The translations under genes and the position numbers were made by a program. A DNA stretch of 64,000 nucleotides from Parabacteroides gordonii MS-1 = DSM 23371 (GTDB lineage Bacteria > Bacteroidota > Bacteroidia > Bacteroidales > Tannerellaceae). The stretch is from assembly GCF_000969825.1 (NCBI RefSeq), contig NZ_KQ033919.1:896873-960872 (forward strand). Direction: 5' to 3'. This document shows positions 51,028 to 60,803 of the stretch, one piece after another. The stretch's first letter is position 1; each line of letters begins with the position of its first letter. Under the pieces are notes generated by a model, which was not told the origin of the DNA, did not search any database, and saw only the letters and a program-made list of their open reading frames with translations.

Positions 51028-51114
51028 ATGTTAATGCCTGAAAACTTTCTTTATAAATAGTTTGTTTATTGAGAAACAAGAACACAAAGGCATATATTTT
51101 AACATTCAGAGAAA

Positions 51115-52620
51115 ATGAAAAAGATTACCGCGCCGTTGCTCATAGTATTTACCATATTACTCAACCTGTTGGCTGGATGCGACGGGCTGGACGAAAACTA
51201 TTCGACCAATCCGAATCATCGGTTGAGTTTCTCTACGGATACATTATCATTCGATACTGTTTTCACAACTATTGGTTCAGCAACGAAACAATTCATGGTT
51301 TACAACAGAAACGACCAACCACTAAACATTGAGAGAGTTATTCAAGCATCACCTGCTACCAGTGGGTTCCGCATTAATGTAGACGGACGTAAAGGAGATA
51401 ATTTCGATAACGTCCGGATAGCAGCCAAAGACAGTCTGTACATCTTTGTAGAAGTAACTGTCAATCCGAACGGAAAAGATCAGCCGCTATTGGTTCAGGA
51501 CTCGATTGTATTCTTCTTTAACGGAGTAAAACAATCCGTTCTGCTGGAAGCATGCGGACAGGATGTCAACCTGATCAAGGGGGGAAAAGTATTGACGGAA
51601 GATACTAAACTTACTGCCGAACGTCCCTACCTTATATATGACAGTCTGACTATCGACGAAGGTGTAACCGTAGAGATTGAAGAAGGAGCAGGTTTCTACA
51701 TGCATGACAAAGCTAAAATAATTTCAAAAGGAACTATCATAGCCAATGGCACGATGGATAAACCGATCGTTTTCCGTGGCGACCGTCTTGATTTCATATT
51801 GAATGATCTGTTACCCTACGACCGGACACCCGGACAATGGGAAGGTATTATATTCAAACAGGAAAGTTTTGACAATGTATTTAATAATGTAATAGTACGC
51901 AACGGAAACAACGGCATTTATTGTGAACCTTCTGATCCGGAAAAGTCAAAACTGAAGATCAACAATTCACAGATTACCAATATGGACGGCAGCGCATTCA
52001 GAGCAATAAATTGTAATATAGAGGCTACGAACACTGAATTTTCAAACGCAACGGTCGACGTTGTTTTGTTAGCCGGTGGAAAATACAACTTTACTCATTG
52101 TACGATTGCAAACTACATGAGCTTAAAGAAACGCCATTCGCTTGCGCAGGATGGAGAAGAAAGTCTTGCTCTGAATATAGTTAATAAATATCCTTTTACT
52201 AATAATTCAATATCTTACAATCTGGAACAAGCCTATTTTGATAACTGCATAATTGACGGTGGCCACGATGACGAACTGCAAATTGATCTTGAAAGTTCTT
52301 TACAAAGTGGCAATCAGAACTACCTGTTTAATCACTGCGTCATAAAATTGCAGGAAAAGAAAGATGACAAGTTCAAAGATATTATCTTTATCACGAAAAA
52401 AGGGGACAAAAAGATGGAATACAGAATGACAGGCGGAGATAAGAATAAATATATGTATGATTTCCGTCCCGACAAAGAGACAACGCCCGGTGTCGGCAAA
52501 GCAGATCTCTTTGTTACACAGAAGTATCCTATCGACCGTTATGGCGTTAACCGCCTCACAAACGACGGCCCCGATATCGGGGCTTACGAATATGTACCCA
52601 ACGAAGAAGAAGACAAATAA
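51115..52620 (+). CDS. Beta-helix lipoprotein
   Basis: 501 residues. Lipoprotein signal with Cys22 (LLNLLAGCDG). An N-terminal region (STDTLSFDTVFTTIGSATKQFMVYN) resembles Ig-like/adhesion-linked domains, then a right-handed beta-helix-like part (about 170-400) with VIVRNGNNGIYCEPSD, then a C-terminal YDFRPDKETTPGVGKADL, DIGAYEY. Widespread in Bacteroidetes, function unknown. It leads a short run with an EEP nuclease and an M23 peptidase. Confidence 0.82.
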   Translation: MKKITAPLLIVFTILLNLLAGCDGLDENYSTNPNHRLSFSTDTLSFDTVFTTIGSATKQFMVYNRNDQPLNIERVIQASPATSGFRINVDGRKGDNFDNVRIAAKDSLYIFVEVTVNPNGKDQPLLVQDSIVFFFNGVKQSVLLEACGQDVNLIKGGKVLTEDTKLTAERPYLIYDSLTIDEGVTVEIEEGAGFYMHDKAKIISKGTIIANGTMDKPIVFRGDRLDFILNDLLPYDRTPGQWEGIIFKQESFDNVFNNVIVRNGNNGIYCEPSDPEKSKLKINNSQITNMDGSAFRAINCNIEATNTEFSNATVDVVLLAGGKYNFTHCTIANYMSLKKRHSLAQDGEESLALNIVNKYPFTNNSISYNLEQAYFDNCIIDGGHDDELQIDLESSLQSGNQNYLFNHCVIKLQEKKDDKFKDIIFITKKGDKKMEYRMTGGDKNKYMYDFRPDKETTPGVGKADLFVTQKYPIDRYGVNRLTNDGPDIGAYEYVPNEEEDK

Positions 52621-52632
52621 AAACAATCAGAT

Positions 52633-53673
52633 ATGATCAAAACCTTAACTATCATTATTTATGTTTTATCATTCATCACGCTGCCCATAAGTGCCCAGCT
52701 TGATTTCAGAGTGATGAGCTATAATGTCGAGAACCTGTTCGACACCAACGATAATCCGGATAAAAACGATAATGATTTCCTTCCAACCGGAAATCGCCAC
52801 TGGACACGCGGACGTTATTATCACAAACTTCAACAGATAGCCAAAGTAATCAGTGCTGCCGGCGAATGGAGCACTCCCGCTTTGGTCGGACTCTGCGAAG
52901 TGGAAAACGACTCTGTGTTGATTCACCTTCTTAACCGGACACCGCTAAAGATGCAACATTATCACTATTGTATGACACACGGCTCCGACACCAGAGGTAT
53001 CAACACGGCTCTCCTTTACCAACGGGATAAATTCGGATATATAGGACATCAGGAGCATCCGGTAATCTTTACCCGCAAACAACATAAACACACCCGCAAT
53101 ATCCTCCATGTATGGGGAAAAGTTTTGACTTTGGATACATTAGATATCTTCGTCTGTCACCTTCCCTCCCGCTACGGTGGAGAAAAAGAAAGCGAAGCAG
53201 ACCGCTTTGATGCCGCCCGTACTTTGCGAAACCTTTGCGATTCGCTGATGCAAATCCGTGCGACTCCGCAATTACTTATCATGGGAGACTTTAACGATAC
53301 GCCCGAAAACAGCAGTATCACCCGGATTCTATCCGCACACCCCGTTAGCACAGCCCCCGACGCATCTTCCCTTTATAATCTTTTTGCAGACCGCCATACG
53401 CTAAATTTCCCGGGAACTCATAAATACCAGGGAGAATGGAGCCAGCTCGACCAGATCATCGTCTCCGGAAATCTGATCGATAAAGAATCACGTATGTACG
53501 TCATCCCCGAAAGTATCCGGATATTTACTCCCGAATTTCTATTCACCAAAGACAAAACCTGGCACGGCAATCGTCCGGCACGCACCTACTACGGTTTCAA
53601 ATATGAAGGAGGCTATAGCGATCATTTACCCCTTATTACCGACTTTTTACTATCTTTGCCTATCGAAGATTGA
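52633..53673 (+). CDS. Endonuclease/exonuclease/phosphatase-family protein, secreted
   Basis: 346 residues with a signal peptide (LTIIIYVLSFITLPISAQ). The fold motifs are present: MSYNVENLFD, GLCEVEND, VCHLPSRYGGE, LIMGDFNDTP and GYSDHLPL with the catalytic His. Periplasmic or exported metallonuclease or phosphodiesterase; substrate unknown. 12 bp after the beta-helix gene, 13 bp before the M23 gene. Confidence 0.88.
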   Translation: MIKTLTIIIYVLSFITLPISAQLDFRVMSYNVENLFDTNDNPDKNDNDFLPTGNRHWTRGRYYHKLQQIAKVISAAGEWSTPALVGLCEVENDSVLIHLLNRTPLKMQHYHYCMTHGSDTRGINTALLYQRDKFGYIGHQEHPVIFTRKQHKHTRNILHVWGKVLTLDTLDIFVCHLPSRYGGEKESEADRFDAARTLRNLCDSLMQIRATPQLLIMGDFNDTPENSSITRILSAHPVSTAPDASSLYNLFADRHTLNFPGTHKYQGEWSQLDQIIVSGNLIDKESRMYVIPESIRIFTPEFLFTKDKTWHGNRPARTYYGFKYEGGYSDHLPLITDFLLSLPIED

Positions 53674-53686
53674 ATAAAAAGAAGAT

Positions 53687-55372
53687 ATGAAGATACATCA
53701 TATATTGGTAGGATTCTGCTTTTTAACCGGAATTACAACCGTCACAGCGAAAGCTCAACAACTTAGAAAGCCAATGGATATTCCTATTCTTTTAAGTGGG
53801 AATTTCGGAGAACTGAGAAGCAACCATTTCCATTCCGGAATAGACTTCAAAACACAGGGCGTAGAAGGGAAACCGATCCATTCCGTACAAGACGGATATG
53901 TCTCGCGTATCTCGGTCAGCCCATGGGGATATGGAAACGGTTTATATATCACCCATCCGGACGGAACGACGACCGTTTATGGCCATTTGCAAAAATTCTC
54001 CGGCAAAATAGCGGCTTACGTCAAAGAAAAGCAATACGAACAGGAAAGTTTCAATGTAAACCTGACGCTCACACCGGAAGAACTACCAGTAAAAGAGGGT
54101 GAGCTAGTTGCCTTGAGTGGAAATACAGGAAGCTCCGGCGGCCCGCATCTTCACTTTGAAGTACGCGACACGGAAACAGAAGAGCCGATGGACCCGATCG
54201 ATTATTATAAAAATTTAATACAAGACACCCGTCCTCCGCAAATACAGGGAATCATGGTCTACCCTATGCCAGGAAAAGGTGTAGTAAACGGTAGCCGGCG
54301 GAAACTGGAACTTAAACCGGTAATGGCAAAAAACGGCAAACAAACACTGACCGGCAAAATCGAAGCATGGGGTGAAATCGGCCTTGCCGTAAAAGGATAC
54401 GATTACATGGACAACACCACTAATATATATGGTATCAGGGATATTACACTTATGGCCGACAGCCAGGTTATCTTCCGAAGCGACCTGAATCGTTTTGCCT
54501 TCGATGAAACCCGGTACCTGAACAGTTTTACCGACTTTGAAGAATGGAAAGAGCACCGTTCGTTCTATATAAAGAGCTTTGTCGATCCGGGCAACCGTCT
54601 CCGCTTTATCGAAAGCGTCAAACGGGGAATCCTGACAATCGACGAACCGCGCACCTATCATCTGACCTACCGCCTGGCGGATGCCTTCGGCAACACGACG
54701 CAACTATCCATCCGGATAGAAGGGAAAGAACAGCCCATTCCTGAAATTGATACAGACAACACGGAATTATTCCATTGGTGGAGCGACAACCGTTTCGGAG
54801 CTAAAGGAATCCGGCTGGCAATCCCCAAGGGAAATCTTTATGACGACCTGTATTTCCGTTACACGGTCAAAGAAGACAGCACCGCTTTAGGAGCAACACA
54901 TACATTACACAACAAACCGGTCGCCTTGCATAAATCGGCCAAGTTATCCTTACGGTTACAAACCGATACGCTTGAAAACAAACAACAATATGGAGTCGTA
55001 CGCATACTGAACGGGCGCAGATCGTGGACAGGAGGAGTTTACCGCAACGGATGGATCGATGCCGACATCAAAGAACTGGGAACTTACTCACTCGGACAAG
55101 ACATTGTACCTCCTACCATTACCCCTCTCAATCCGGCGACATGGGTTAGTAAACAAGCCATTTCGTTCAGGCTATCCGACAATCTGAGCGGCGTACAAAC
55201 CTATCGGGGAGAAATAGACGGACAATACGTTCTTTTTGAGATGAATAGCCGTTCCGTCATCACTTACCACTTCGACAAAGAGCGCCTGACAAGAGGAAAA
55301 CACACATTGAAACTGGATGTAACAGATGCCTGCGGAAATCAATCATCTTATACATATCCGTTTACGTGGTAA
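53687..55372 (+). CDS. M23-family metallopeptidase
   Basis: 561 residues with a signal peptide (ILVGFCFLTGITTVTAKAQ). The peptidase core is early: HFHSGIDFKTQGVEGKPIHSVQDGYV (first metal His and Asp), TVYGHLQKF, and PHLHFEVRD (about 151-159) with the HxH metal residues, so it cleaves peptidoglycan cross-bridges or acts in septum splitting. The long C-terminal part (about 180-561) is beta-rich with Ig-like segments. Confidence 0.9.
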   Translation: MKIHHILVGFCFLTGITTVTAKAQQLRKPMDIPILLSGNFGELRSNHFHSGIDFKTQGVEGKPIHSVQDGYVSRISVSPWGYGNGLYITHPDGTTTVYGHLQKFSGKIAAYVKEKQYEQESFNVNLTLTPEELPVKEGELVALSGNTGSSGGPHLHFEVRDTETEEPMDPIDYYKNLIQDTRPPQIQGIMVYPMPGKGVVNGSRRKLELKPVMAKNGKQTLTGKIEAWGEIGLAVKGYDYMDNTTNIYGIRDITLMADSQVIFRSDLNRFAFDETRYLNSFTDFEEWKEHRSFYIKSFVDPGNRLRFIESVKRGILTIDEPRTYHLTYRLADAFGNTTQLSIRIEGKEQPIPEIDTDNTELFHWWSDNRFGAKGIRLAIPKGNLYDDLYFRYTVKEDSTALGATHTLHNKPVALHKSAKLSLRLQTDTLENKQQYGVVRILNGRRSWTGGVYRNGWIDADIKELGTYSLGQDIVPPTITPLNPATWVSKQAISFRLSDNLSGVQTYRGEIDGQYVLFEMNSRSVITYHFDKERLTRGKHTLKLDVTDACGNQSSYTYPFTW

Positions 55373-55414
55373 AAAAGAACTTTTCTTTTTTCTTGAAAAT
55401 AAGGACACGAGCCA

Positions 55415-55443
55415 TTGTTTAAATCAATTAATTTGTATCTTTG
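55415..55443 (+). promoter_or_regulatory. Promoter of the phosphohexomutase gene
   Basis: TTG at 55415-55417 and TATCTTTG at 55436-55443 with 18 bp between. Confidence 0.55.
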
Positions 55444-55496
55444 TTTTCTCGATAACTTAAGAAATAACATATATAATAAATGCAAGATATTTGGGT

Positions 55497-57245
55497 ATGG
55501 AAAACAACGAACTGTTAGAAATGGTAAGAAGCAAAGCGCAAAGCTGGCTTACTAAAAGTTATGATGCCGAAACAAAAGCACAAGTTCAGGCTCTGCTGGA
55601 CAACGAAGACCCGACAGAACTGATCGAATCGTTCTACAAAGACCTTGAATTCGGAACTGGAGGCTTAAGAGGTATTATGGGAGTAGGTACCAACCGTATG
55701 AACATCTATACTGTAGGTGCTGCCACTCAGGGACTGTCAAACTACCTGAAAAAAGAATTTTCAGGACTTGACCAGATCAAAGTCGTTATCGGCCATGACT
55801 GCCGTAACAACAGCCGCAAGTTTGCCGAAATATCGGCTGATATCTTCTCTGCCAACGGTATCAAAGTGTACATGTTCGAAGATCTTCGTCCGACTCCGGA
55901 AATGTCTTTTGCAATCCGTAAACTGGGATGTCAGAGCGGTATTATCCTGACAGCTTCCCACAACCCGAAAGAATATAACGGCTATAAAGCTTACTGGGAC
56001 GACGGCGCACAGATGATCGCTCCGCACGATCGTAACACAATAGCCGAAGTAAACAAGATCCGTAATGCCAGCGATATCAAATTCAAAGGCAATAAGGAAC
56101 TGATCGAAATTATCGGTAAAGAAATAGATAATCTGTATATCGACGCTTTGACTACAATTTCCCTTTCACCGGAAGCAATCAAACGTCATCACGATATGAA
56201 GATCGTTTACACTCCGATCCACGGAACAGGTGTACAGATCATTCCGGATACATTGAAAGCATTCGGATTCACAAACGTAATCCATGTTCCTGAACAGGAT
56301 GTGGTAAGCGGTGATTTCCCTACTGTTATTTCTCCGAACCCGGAAGAACCGGCTGCTTTGGCAATGGCTGTTGAAAAAGCAAAAGAAACAGATGCCGACC
56401 TGGTACTGGCTTCCGACCCGGATGCCGACCGTGTAGGTGCTGCCGTTAAGAATAATGACGGCGAATGGGTATTGCTGAACGGTAACCAGACAGCCCTGAT
56501 GTTCGTTTATTACCTAATCACACGCTGGAAAGAACTAGGCAAAGTAAACGGCAAGGAATACATTGTAAAAACAATTGTTACAACCGAACTGATCCGCACA
56601 ATAGCAGAACGCAACGGCGTTGAATTATACGACGTTTACACCGGTTTCAAATGGATTGCCGACGTAATGAAGAAAAACGAAGGCAAGAAGAACTATATCG
56701 GTGGCGGTGAAGAAAGCTACGGTTTCCTTTGTGAAGACTTCGTTCGCGACAAAGATGCTGTTTCTGCATGTGCTATCCTGGCTGAAATTGCCGCATGGGC
56801 CAAAGACCAGGGCATCACAATGTATCAATTATTACAGAACATCTACGTACAATACGGTTTCTCAAAAGAAAAAGGTATCTCTGTTGTAAAGAAAGGCAAG
56901 AGCGGTGCTGAAGAAATCGAAGCAATGATGAAGAACTTCCGTGAAAACCCGTTGCAGGAAATTGCAGGTTCTAAAGTGTCTTTGTTCTACGATTACGCTT
57001 CACTGAAAGGTTACAGCTATATTGACAAGGAAACAATCACTTTGGATATGCCGACAACTTCCAATGTGCTGCAATATTTCACAGAAGACAACACGAAAGT
57101 TTCCATCCGTCCTTCCGGAACAGAGCCGAAGATCAAATTCTACTGCGAAGTTCACTCTAAGGTGAAAAGCCTGGAAGATCTGCCTGAAGCAGAAAAAGCG
57201 GCTGAAGAAAAGATCAACCAGATCAAAGTATCTCTGGGCATCTGA
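55497..57245 (+). CDS. Phosphoglucomutase / phosphomannomutase
   Basis: 582 residues from ATG 55497 (TTG at 55491 also in frame). Alpha-D-phosphohexomutase: catalytic-Ser loop TASHNPKEYNGYKAYWDDGA (about 151-170), metal loop ASDPDADRVG (about 304-313), sugar-binding GGGEESYGF and phosphate-binding RPSGTEPKIKFY near the C-terminus. Size fits the longer group related to PgcA. It interconverts hexose 1- and 6-phosphates; the preferred sugar cannot be decided. Confidence 0.93.
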   Translation: MENNELLEMVRSKAQSWLTKSYDAETKAQVQALLDNEDPTELIESFYKDLEFGTGGLRGIMGVGTNRMNIYTVGAATQGLSNYLKKEFSGLDQIKVVIGHDCRNNSRKFAEISADIFSANGIKVYMFEDLRPTPEMSFAIRKLGCQSGIILTASHNPKEYNGYKAYWDDGAQMIAPHDRNTIAEVNKIRNASDIKFKGNKELIEIIGKEIDNLYIDALTTISLSPEAIKRHHDMKIVYTPIHGTGVQIIPDTLKAFGFTNVIHVPEQDVVSGDFPTVISPNPEEPAALAMAVEKAKETDADLVLASDPDADRVGAAVKNNDGEWVLLNGNQTALMFVYYLITRWKELGKVNGKEYIVKTIVTTELIRTIAERNGVELYDVYTGFKWIADVMKKNEGKKNYIGGGEESYGFLCEDFVRDKDAVSACAILAEIAAWAKDQGITMYQLLQNIYVQYGFSKEKGISVVKKGKSGAEEIEAMMKNFRENPLQEIAGSKVSLFYDYASLKGYSYIDKETITLDMPTTSNVLQYFTEDNTKVSIRPSGTEPKIKFYCEVHSKVKSLEDLPEAEKAAEEKINQIKVSLGI

Positions 57246-57265
57246 TCAGAGAGTTGATTTAAAAT

Positions 57266-57303
57266 ATAACGGGGCAGGAAGTATTACTTCTTGCCCCGTT
57301 TCT
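57266..57303. terminator. Bidirectional terminator after the mutase
   Basis: AACGGGGCAGGAAGTA pairs with TTACTTCTTGCCCCGTTT around 57268-57301, with T-rich ends. It also serves cdd on the opposite strand. Confidence 0.85.
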
Positions 57304-57308
57304 TTTTT

Positions 57309-57782
57309 CTAAAGATTATCCTTTCCAAAGCAAAGGGGTAAAAGGGAAGCCGCACTCGGGGCCACCATCACATCCTTCGTCCCGCAAAGCAATACTTTTA
57401 CAGGTTTTCCATATCGTTGTTCCGTTTCGAGCAATACCTGCCGGCAAGCACCGCAAGGCGAAATACTTTCCACCTGCTTCCCTCCCGTTGCCGCAGCTAT
57501 TGCCAGAGCAACGACCGGAATATCCGGATACTGGTGTCCGGCATGGAATAAAGTAACCCGCTCGGCACACAATCCGGAAGGATAAGCGGCATTTTCCTGG
57601 TTACTTCCCGTCACAATCGTACCGTCAGCCAGCAAAGCCGCGGCACCGACATGGAATTTGGAGTAAGGCGCATACGATTGTTCCGTCGCTTTCAATGCGG
57701 CATGAACCAAAGGTAGTTCTTCATCCGGCACTTCATTCAGGGGATAAACAGTGATCTTAGTTTCCAGTCTGATTTCTTTCAT
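57309..57782 (-). CDS. cdd: Cytidine deaminase
   Basis: 157 residues. FHVGAAALLADG, GLCAERVTLF (zinc Cys and catalytic Glu) and SPCGACRQVL (two zinc Cys) are the full signature. Converts (deoxy)cytidine to (deoxy)uridine in pyrimidine salvage. Divergent from the methyltransferase gene; TATCTTTG on the minus strand (57810-57803) is its likely -7 box. Confidence 0.93.
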   Translation of the reverse strand: MKEIRLETKITVYPLNEVPDEELPLVHAALKATEQSYAPYSKFHVGAAALLADGTIVTGSNQENAAYPSGLCAERVTLFHAGHQYPDIPVVALAIAAATGGKQVESISPCGACRQVLLETEQRYGKPVKVLLCGTKDVMVAPSAASLLPLCFGKDNL

Positions 57783-57802
57783 AGGATCAATTATTAGATA
57801 AA

Positions 57803-57827
57803 CAAAGATAGTAAATTTGTATCTTTG
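57803..57827. promoter_or_regulatory. Overlapping divergent promoters of cdd and the methyltransferase
   Basis: TATCTTTG appears on both strands: minus 57810-57803 for cdd and plus 57820-57827 for the methyltransferase, only 9 bp apart. Confidence 0.55.
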
Positions 57828-57860
57828 CCGGATAAATTACAAATAAATCCATCTCAGGAT

Positions 57861-58592
57861 ATGCAAATCTCTTTACTCACACCCGATAAAGACCCGATGG
57901 GCGCGGCTATTGCCGATTATTATGCAAACGGAAAAGCAACTAAACTCCGTGTATTCTCTTCTATGTTCGATGAAGATGAGATTCCGGTGAAACAATTATT
58001 CCGTAACTTCGATGAAATGCCGGAGGCAGAGCGAGAAGCGCTCCGCATAAGTACGGGTAAAATCCTGGACGTGGGAGCCGGTAGCGGATGCCACTCGCTA
58101 GCCCTGCAGGAAATGGGAAAAGAGGTAAAAGCTATCGACATATCCCCGCTTTCAATAGAAACCATGCAGAAAAGAGGTGTGAAAGACGTTGCCCTGCAAA
58201 ACTTCTTCAGCCAACAATTTACCGGTTCGTTCGATACGATCCTGTTATTGATGAACGGTTCGGGAATTGTCGGCAGGATCGCAAATCTTCCGATCTTCTT
58301 TCAAACGATAAAAAGACTGCTTGCTCCGGGTGGATGCGTTCTGATGGACTCTTCAGACCTGCGCTACCTGTTCGAAGACGAAGACGGAAACCTCGATATC
58401 GACCCTGAAGACGATTATTACGGCGAAGTAGATTTCCGTATGCAATACAAAAACATCAAAGGCGATAGCTTCGACTGGCTGTACATAGATTTTCAAACGC
58501 TCAGCCTTCATGCTGCCAACAATGGGTTTAAAGCGGAGATGATAAAAGAGGGGGAACATTTTGACTATCTGGCCAAAATCCACCGGATATAG
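57861..58592 (+). CDS. Class I SAM-dependent methyltransferase
   Basis: 243 residues from ATG 57861 (MQISLLTPDKD); the longer frame from 57825 lies in the promoter. Motif I KILDVGAGSGCHSLALQEMG (about 73-92), then KAIDISPLSIETMQKRG and FDTILLLMNGSGIVG; the C-terminal half has DYYGEVDFRMQYKN. Substrate unknown. Convergent or tandem neighbours are unrelated. Confidence 0.87.
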   Translation: MQISLLTPDKDPMGAAIADYYANGKATKLRVFSSMFDEDEIPVKQLFRNFDEMPEAEREALRISTGKILDVGAGSGCHSLALQEMGKEVKAIDISPLSIETMQKRGVKDVALQNFFSQQFTGSFDTILLLMNGSGIVGRIANLPIFFQTIKRLLAPGGCVLMDSSDLRYLFEDEDGNLDIDPEDDYYGEVDFRMQYKNIKGDSFDWLYIDFQTLSLHAANNGFKAEMIKEGEHFDYLAKIHRI

Positions 58593-58639
58593 ACTAGTAT
58601 TTTATAGATTATTTTGAAGTAATATATCCCCAGCTTCAT

Positions 58640-58647
58640 TATCTTTG
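58640..58647 (+). promoter_or_regulatory. -7 box before the glucosaminidase gene
   Basis: TATCTTTG 31 bp before the start; TTTG at 58613-58616 is a possible -33 box at the long end of the spacing range. Confidence 0.5.
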
Positions 58648-58677
58648 CGAAAATAAATACTTTAGAGGACTCATTTT

Positions 58678-59583
58678 ATGAAATTAACGATACGGATTTT
58701 TTGCCTGTTATTTTTTATTACAACATTCGCGGAAGCTGCTACCCAGCGCAAAGTACCTTCCTACGAAAAGTATATAAAAACCTATAGCGACTTGGCCGTA
58801 CAACACCAAAAGAAATATAAAATCCCCGCCAGTATCACACTGGCACAGGGGCTTCTCGAATCCGGAGCCGGACAAAGCGACCTGGCACGGCGTTCGAACA
58901 ACCATTTCGGCATCAAATGTCATTCCGACTGGCGGGGTGGACGCGTTTACCATGACGACGACCTGCGCGGCGAATGCTTTCGCAAATACAAACGGGTGGA
59001 AGATTCATACGAAGACCATTCCAAGTTCCTGCTACGTTCGCGCTACGAACGGTTGTTCGATCTGAAAATAACAGACTATAAAGGCTGGGCCAGAGGTCTG
59101 CAAAAATGCGGTTATGCTACCGATCGCGCTTATGCCAACAAATTAATCAAAGTGATCGAAGATTACGAACTCTATCGTTATGACACGGGTAAAGGGCATA
59201 AAATATCACAAAAAGAAAGAGAAAAACAGAAATATCCTAAACTGAGATACACCATATACAGGACATTCGGCCTGTTGTATGTATATGCCAAGGAGAACGA
59301 CAGCTTCGACCGGATCGCACAAAGCCTGGACTTTAAGGTCAAAGACCTGAAGAAGTTCAATGAAGTACCCGAAGACTTCCCGTTGCAGAAAGGCGATATC
59401 GTCTATCTGGAAAAGAAGAAAAAGAAGGCCGACAAGCCTTATTACGACCATGTTGTACAGATCGGAGAATCTATGCATAGTATCTCCCAGAAATACGGAA
59501 TACAAATCAAGAGCCTGTATAAGATAAATAAAAAAGACAAAGATTACATTCCTGAAGAAGGAGATGTACTAAAACTTAGATAA
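58678..59583 (+). CDS. Glucosaminidase with LysM domain
   Basis: 301 residues with a signal peptide (ILFCLLFFITTFAEA-like N-terminus). The FlgJ-type N-acetylglucosaminidase domain (about 25-175) is shown by PASITLAQGLLESGAGQSDLARRSNNHFGIKC and KVIEDYELYRYD. Two LysM-like segments follow; the C-terminal one is clear (VQIGESMHSISQKYGIQIKSLYKINKKD). Exported peptidoglycan hydrolase. Confidence 0.9.
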   Translation: MKLTIRIFCLLFFITTFAEAATQRKVPSYEKYIKTYSDLAVQHQKKYKIPASITLAQGLLESGAGQSDLARRSNNHFGIKCHSDWRGGRVYHDDDLRGECFRKYKRVEDSYEDHSKFLLRSRYERLFDLKITDYKGWARGLQKCGYATDRAYANKLIKVIEDYELYRYDTGKGHKISQKEREKQKYPKLRYTIYRTFGLLYVYAKENDSFDRIAQSLDFKVKDLKKFNEVPEDFPLQKGDIVYLEKKKKKADKPYYDHVVQIGESMHSISQKYGIQIKSLYKINKKDKDYIPEEGDVLKLR

Positions 59584-59600
59584 GTAAGACAAAAAAATAG

Positions 59601-59608
59601 TATCTTTG
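59601..59608 (+). promoter_or_regulatory. -7 box before purM
   Basis: TATCTTTG followed by C, 20 bp before the start at 59629. Confidence 0.5.
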
Positions 59609-59628
59609 CGGCCAAATACGTAAAAACA

Positions 59629-60795
59629 ATGAGTGACCAACGTTACAACCTGCGCGGTGTATCCGCTTCAAAAGAAGATGTTCACAATGCAATAAAGAAC
59701 ATCGACAAGGGAATATTCCCTAAAGCATTTTGTAAGATCATCCCCGATATATTAGGCGGTGATCCTGAATATTGCAACATTATGCACGCTGACGGAGCCG
59801 GAACAAAATCATCCCTGGCTTACATGTACTGGAAAGAAACCGGTGACTTGTCTGTGTGGAAAGGTATTGCACAGGATGCACTGATCATGAACATCGACGA
59901 CCTGCTGTGCGTGGGCGCAGTCGATAATATCCTTGTTTCATCCACCATCGGACGTAACAAGCTCTTAATTCCCGGAGAAGTTATCTCGGCAATCATCAAC
60001 GGCACGGACGAACTGTTGGCCGAATTGCGTGAAATGGGCGTTGGCTGCTATGCTACCGGCGGCGAGACTGCCGATGTAGGCGACCTGGTTCGCACAATCA
60101 TTGTAGACAGTACCGTGACCTGCCGCATGAAACGGGCAGACGTTGTTGACAACAGCCGAATAAAGGGTGGCGACGTCATTGTCGGCATGGCCTCTTATGG
60201 ACAAGCCTCTTATGAAAAAGAATATAACGGCGGAACAGGCAGCAACGGTTTGACCTCTGCCCGTCACGACGTATTTGCCAAATATCTGGCAGAGAAATAT
60301 CCGGAAAGCTATGATTCTGCCGTTCCCGACGAATTAGTTTATTCGGGCGGGCTGAAGCTGACCGACAAGATCGAAGAACTGGGTATCGATGCCGGTAAAC
60401 TGGTATTATCTCCCACCCGCACATACGCTCCGGTAATCAAAGTGTTACTGGACAAGTTGCGTTCTGAGATTCACGGAATGGTACATTGCTCAGGCGGTGC
60501 ACAAACCAAAGTAATGCATTTCGTAGAAAACAAGCGTGTGACAAAGAACAACCTGTTCCCTGTCCCACCCCTTTTCCGTATCATTCAGGAACAAAGCGGA
60601 ACCGACTGGAGCGAAATGTATAAAGTGTTCAACATGGGACACCGCATGGAAATATACCTGTCGCCCGAACATGCAGAAGAAGTGATCGCGATTGCCAAAA
60701 GCTTCAACATTGATGCACAAATTGTAGGCTTCGTAGAAGAAGCGGATAAGAATGAATTGATTATTGAAAGCGAAAAAGGTCGCTTCGTATATTAA
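59629..60795 (+). CDS. purM: Phosphoribosylformylglycinamidine cyclo-ligase
   Basis: 388 residues, AIR synthase in purine synthesis: ring closure of FGAM to AIR with ATP. HADGAGTKSSLAYMYWK, DALIMNIDDLLCVGA, GCYATGGETADVGDLVRT and NMGHRMEIYLSPEHAEE fit the PurM fold of Bacteroidetes, which is longer than the E. coli enzyme. It starts the run purM-prfA-pyrF. Confidence 0.9.
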   Translation: MSDQRYNLRGVSASKEDVHNAIKNIDKGIFPKAFCKIIPDILGGDPEYCNIMHADGAGTKSSLAYMYWKETGDLSVWKGIAQDALIMNIDDLLCVGAVDNILVSSTIGRNKLLIPGEVISAIINGTDELLAELREMGVGCYATGGETADVGDLVRTIIVDSTVTCRMKRADVVDNSRIKGGDVIVGMASYGQASYEKEYNGGTGSNGLTSARHDVFAKYLAEKYPESYDSAVPDELVYSGGLKLTDKIEELGIDAGKLVLSPTRTYAPVIKVLLDKLRSEIHGMVHCSGGAQTKVMHFVENKRVTKNNLFPVPPLFRIIQEQSGTDWSEMYKVFNMGHRMEIYLSPEHAEEVIAIAKSFNIDAQIVGFVEEADKNELIIESEKGRFVY

Positions 60796-60803
60796 TCTGA
60801 TAA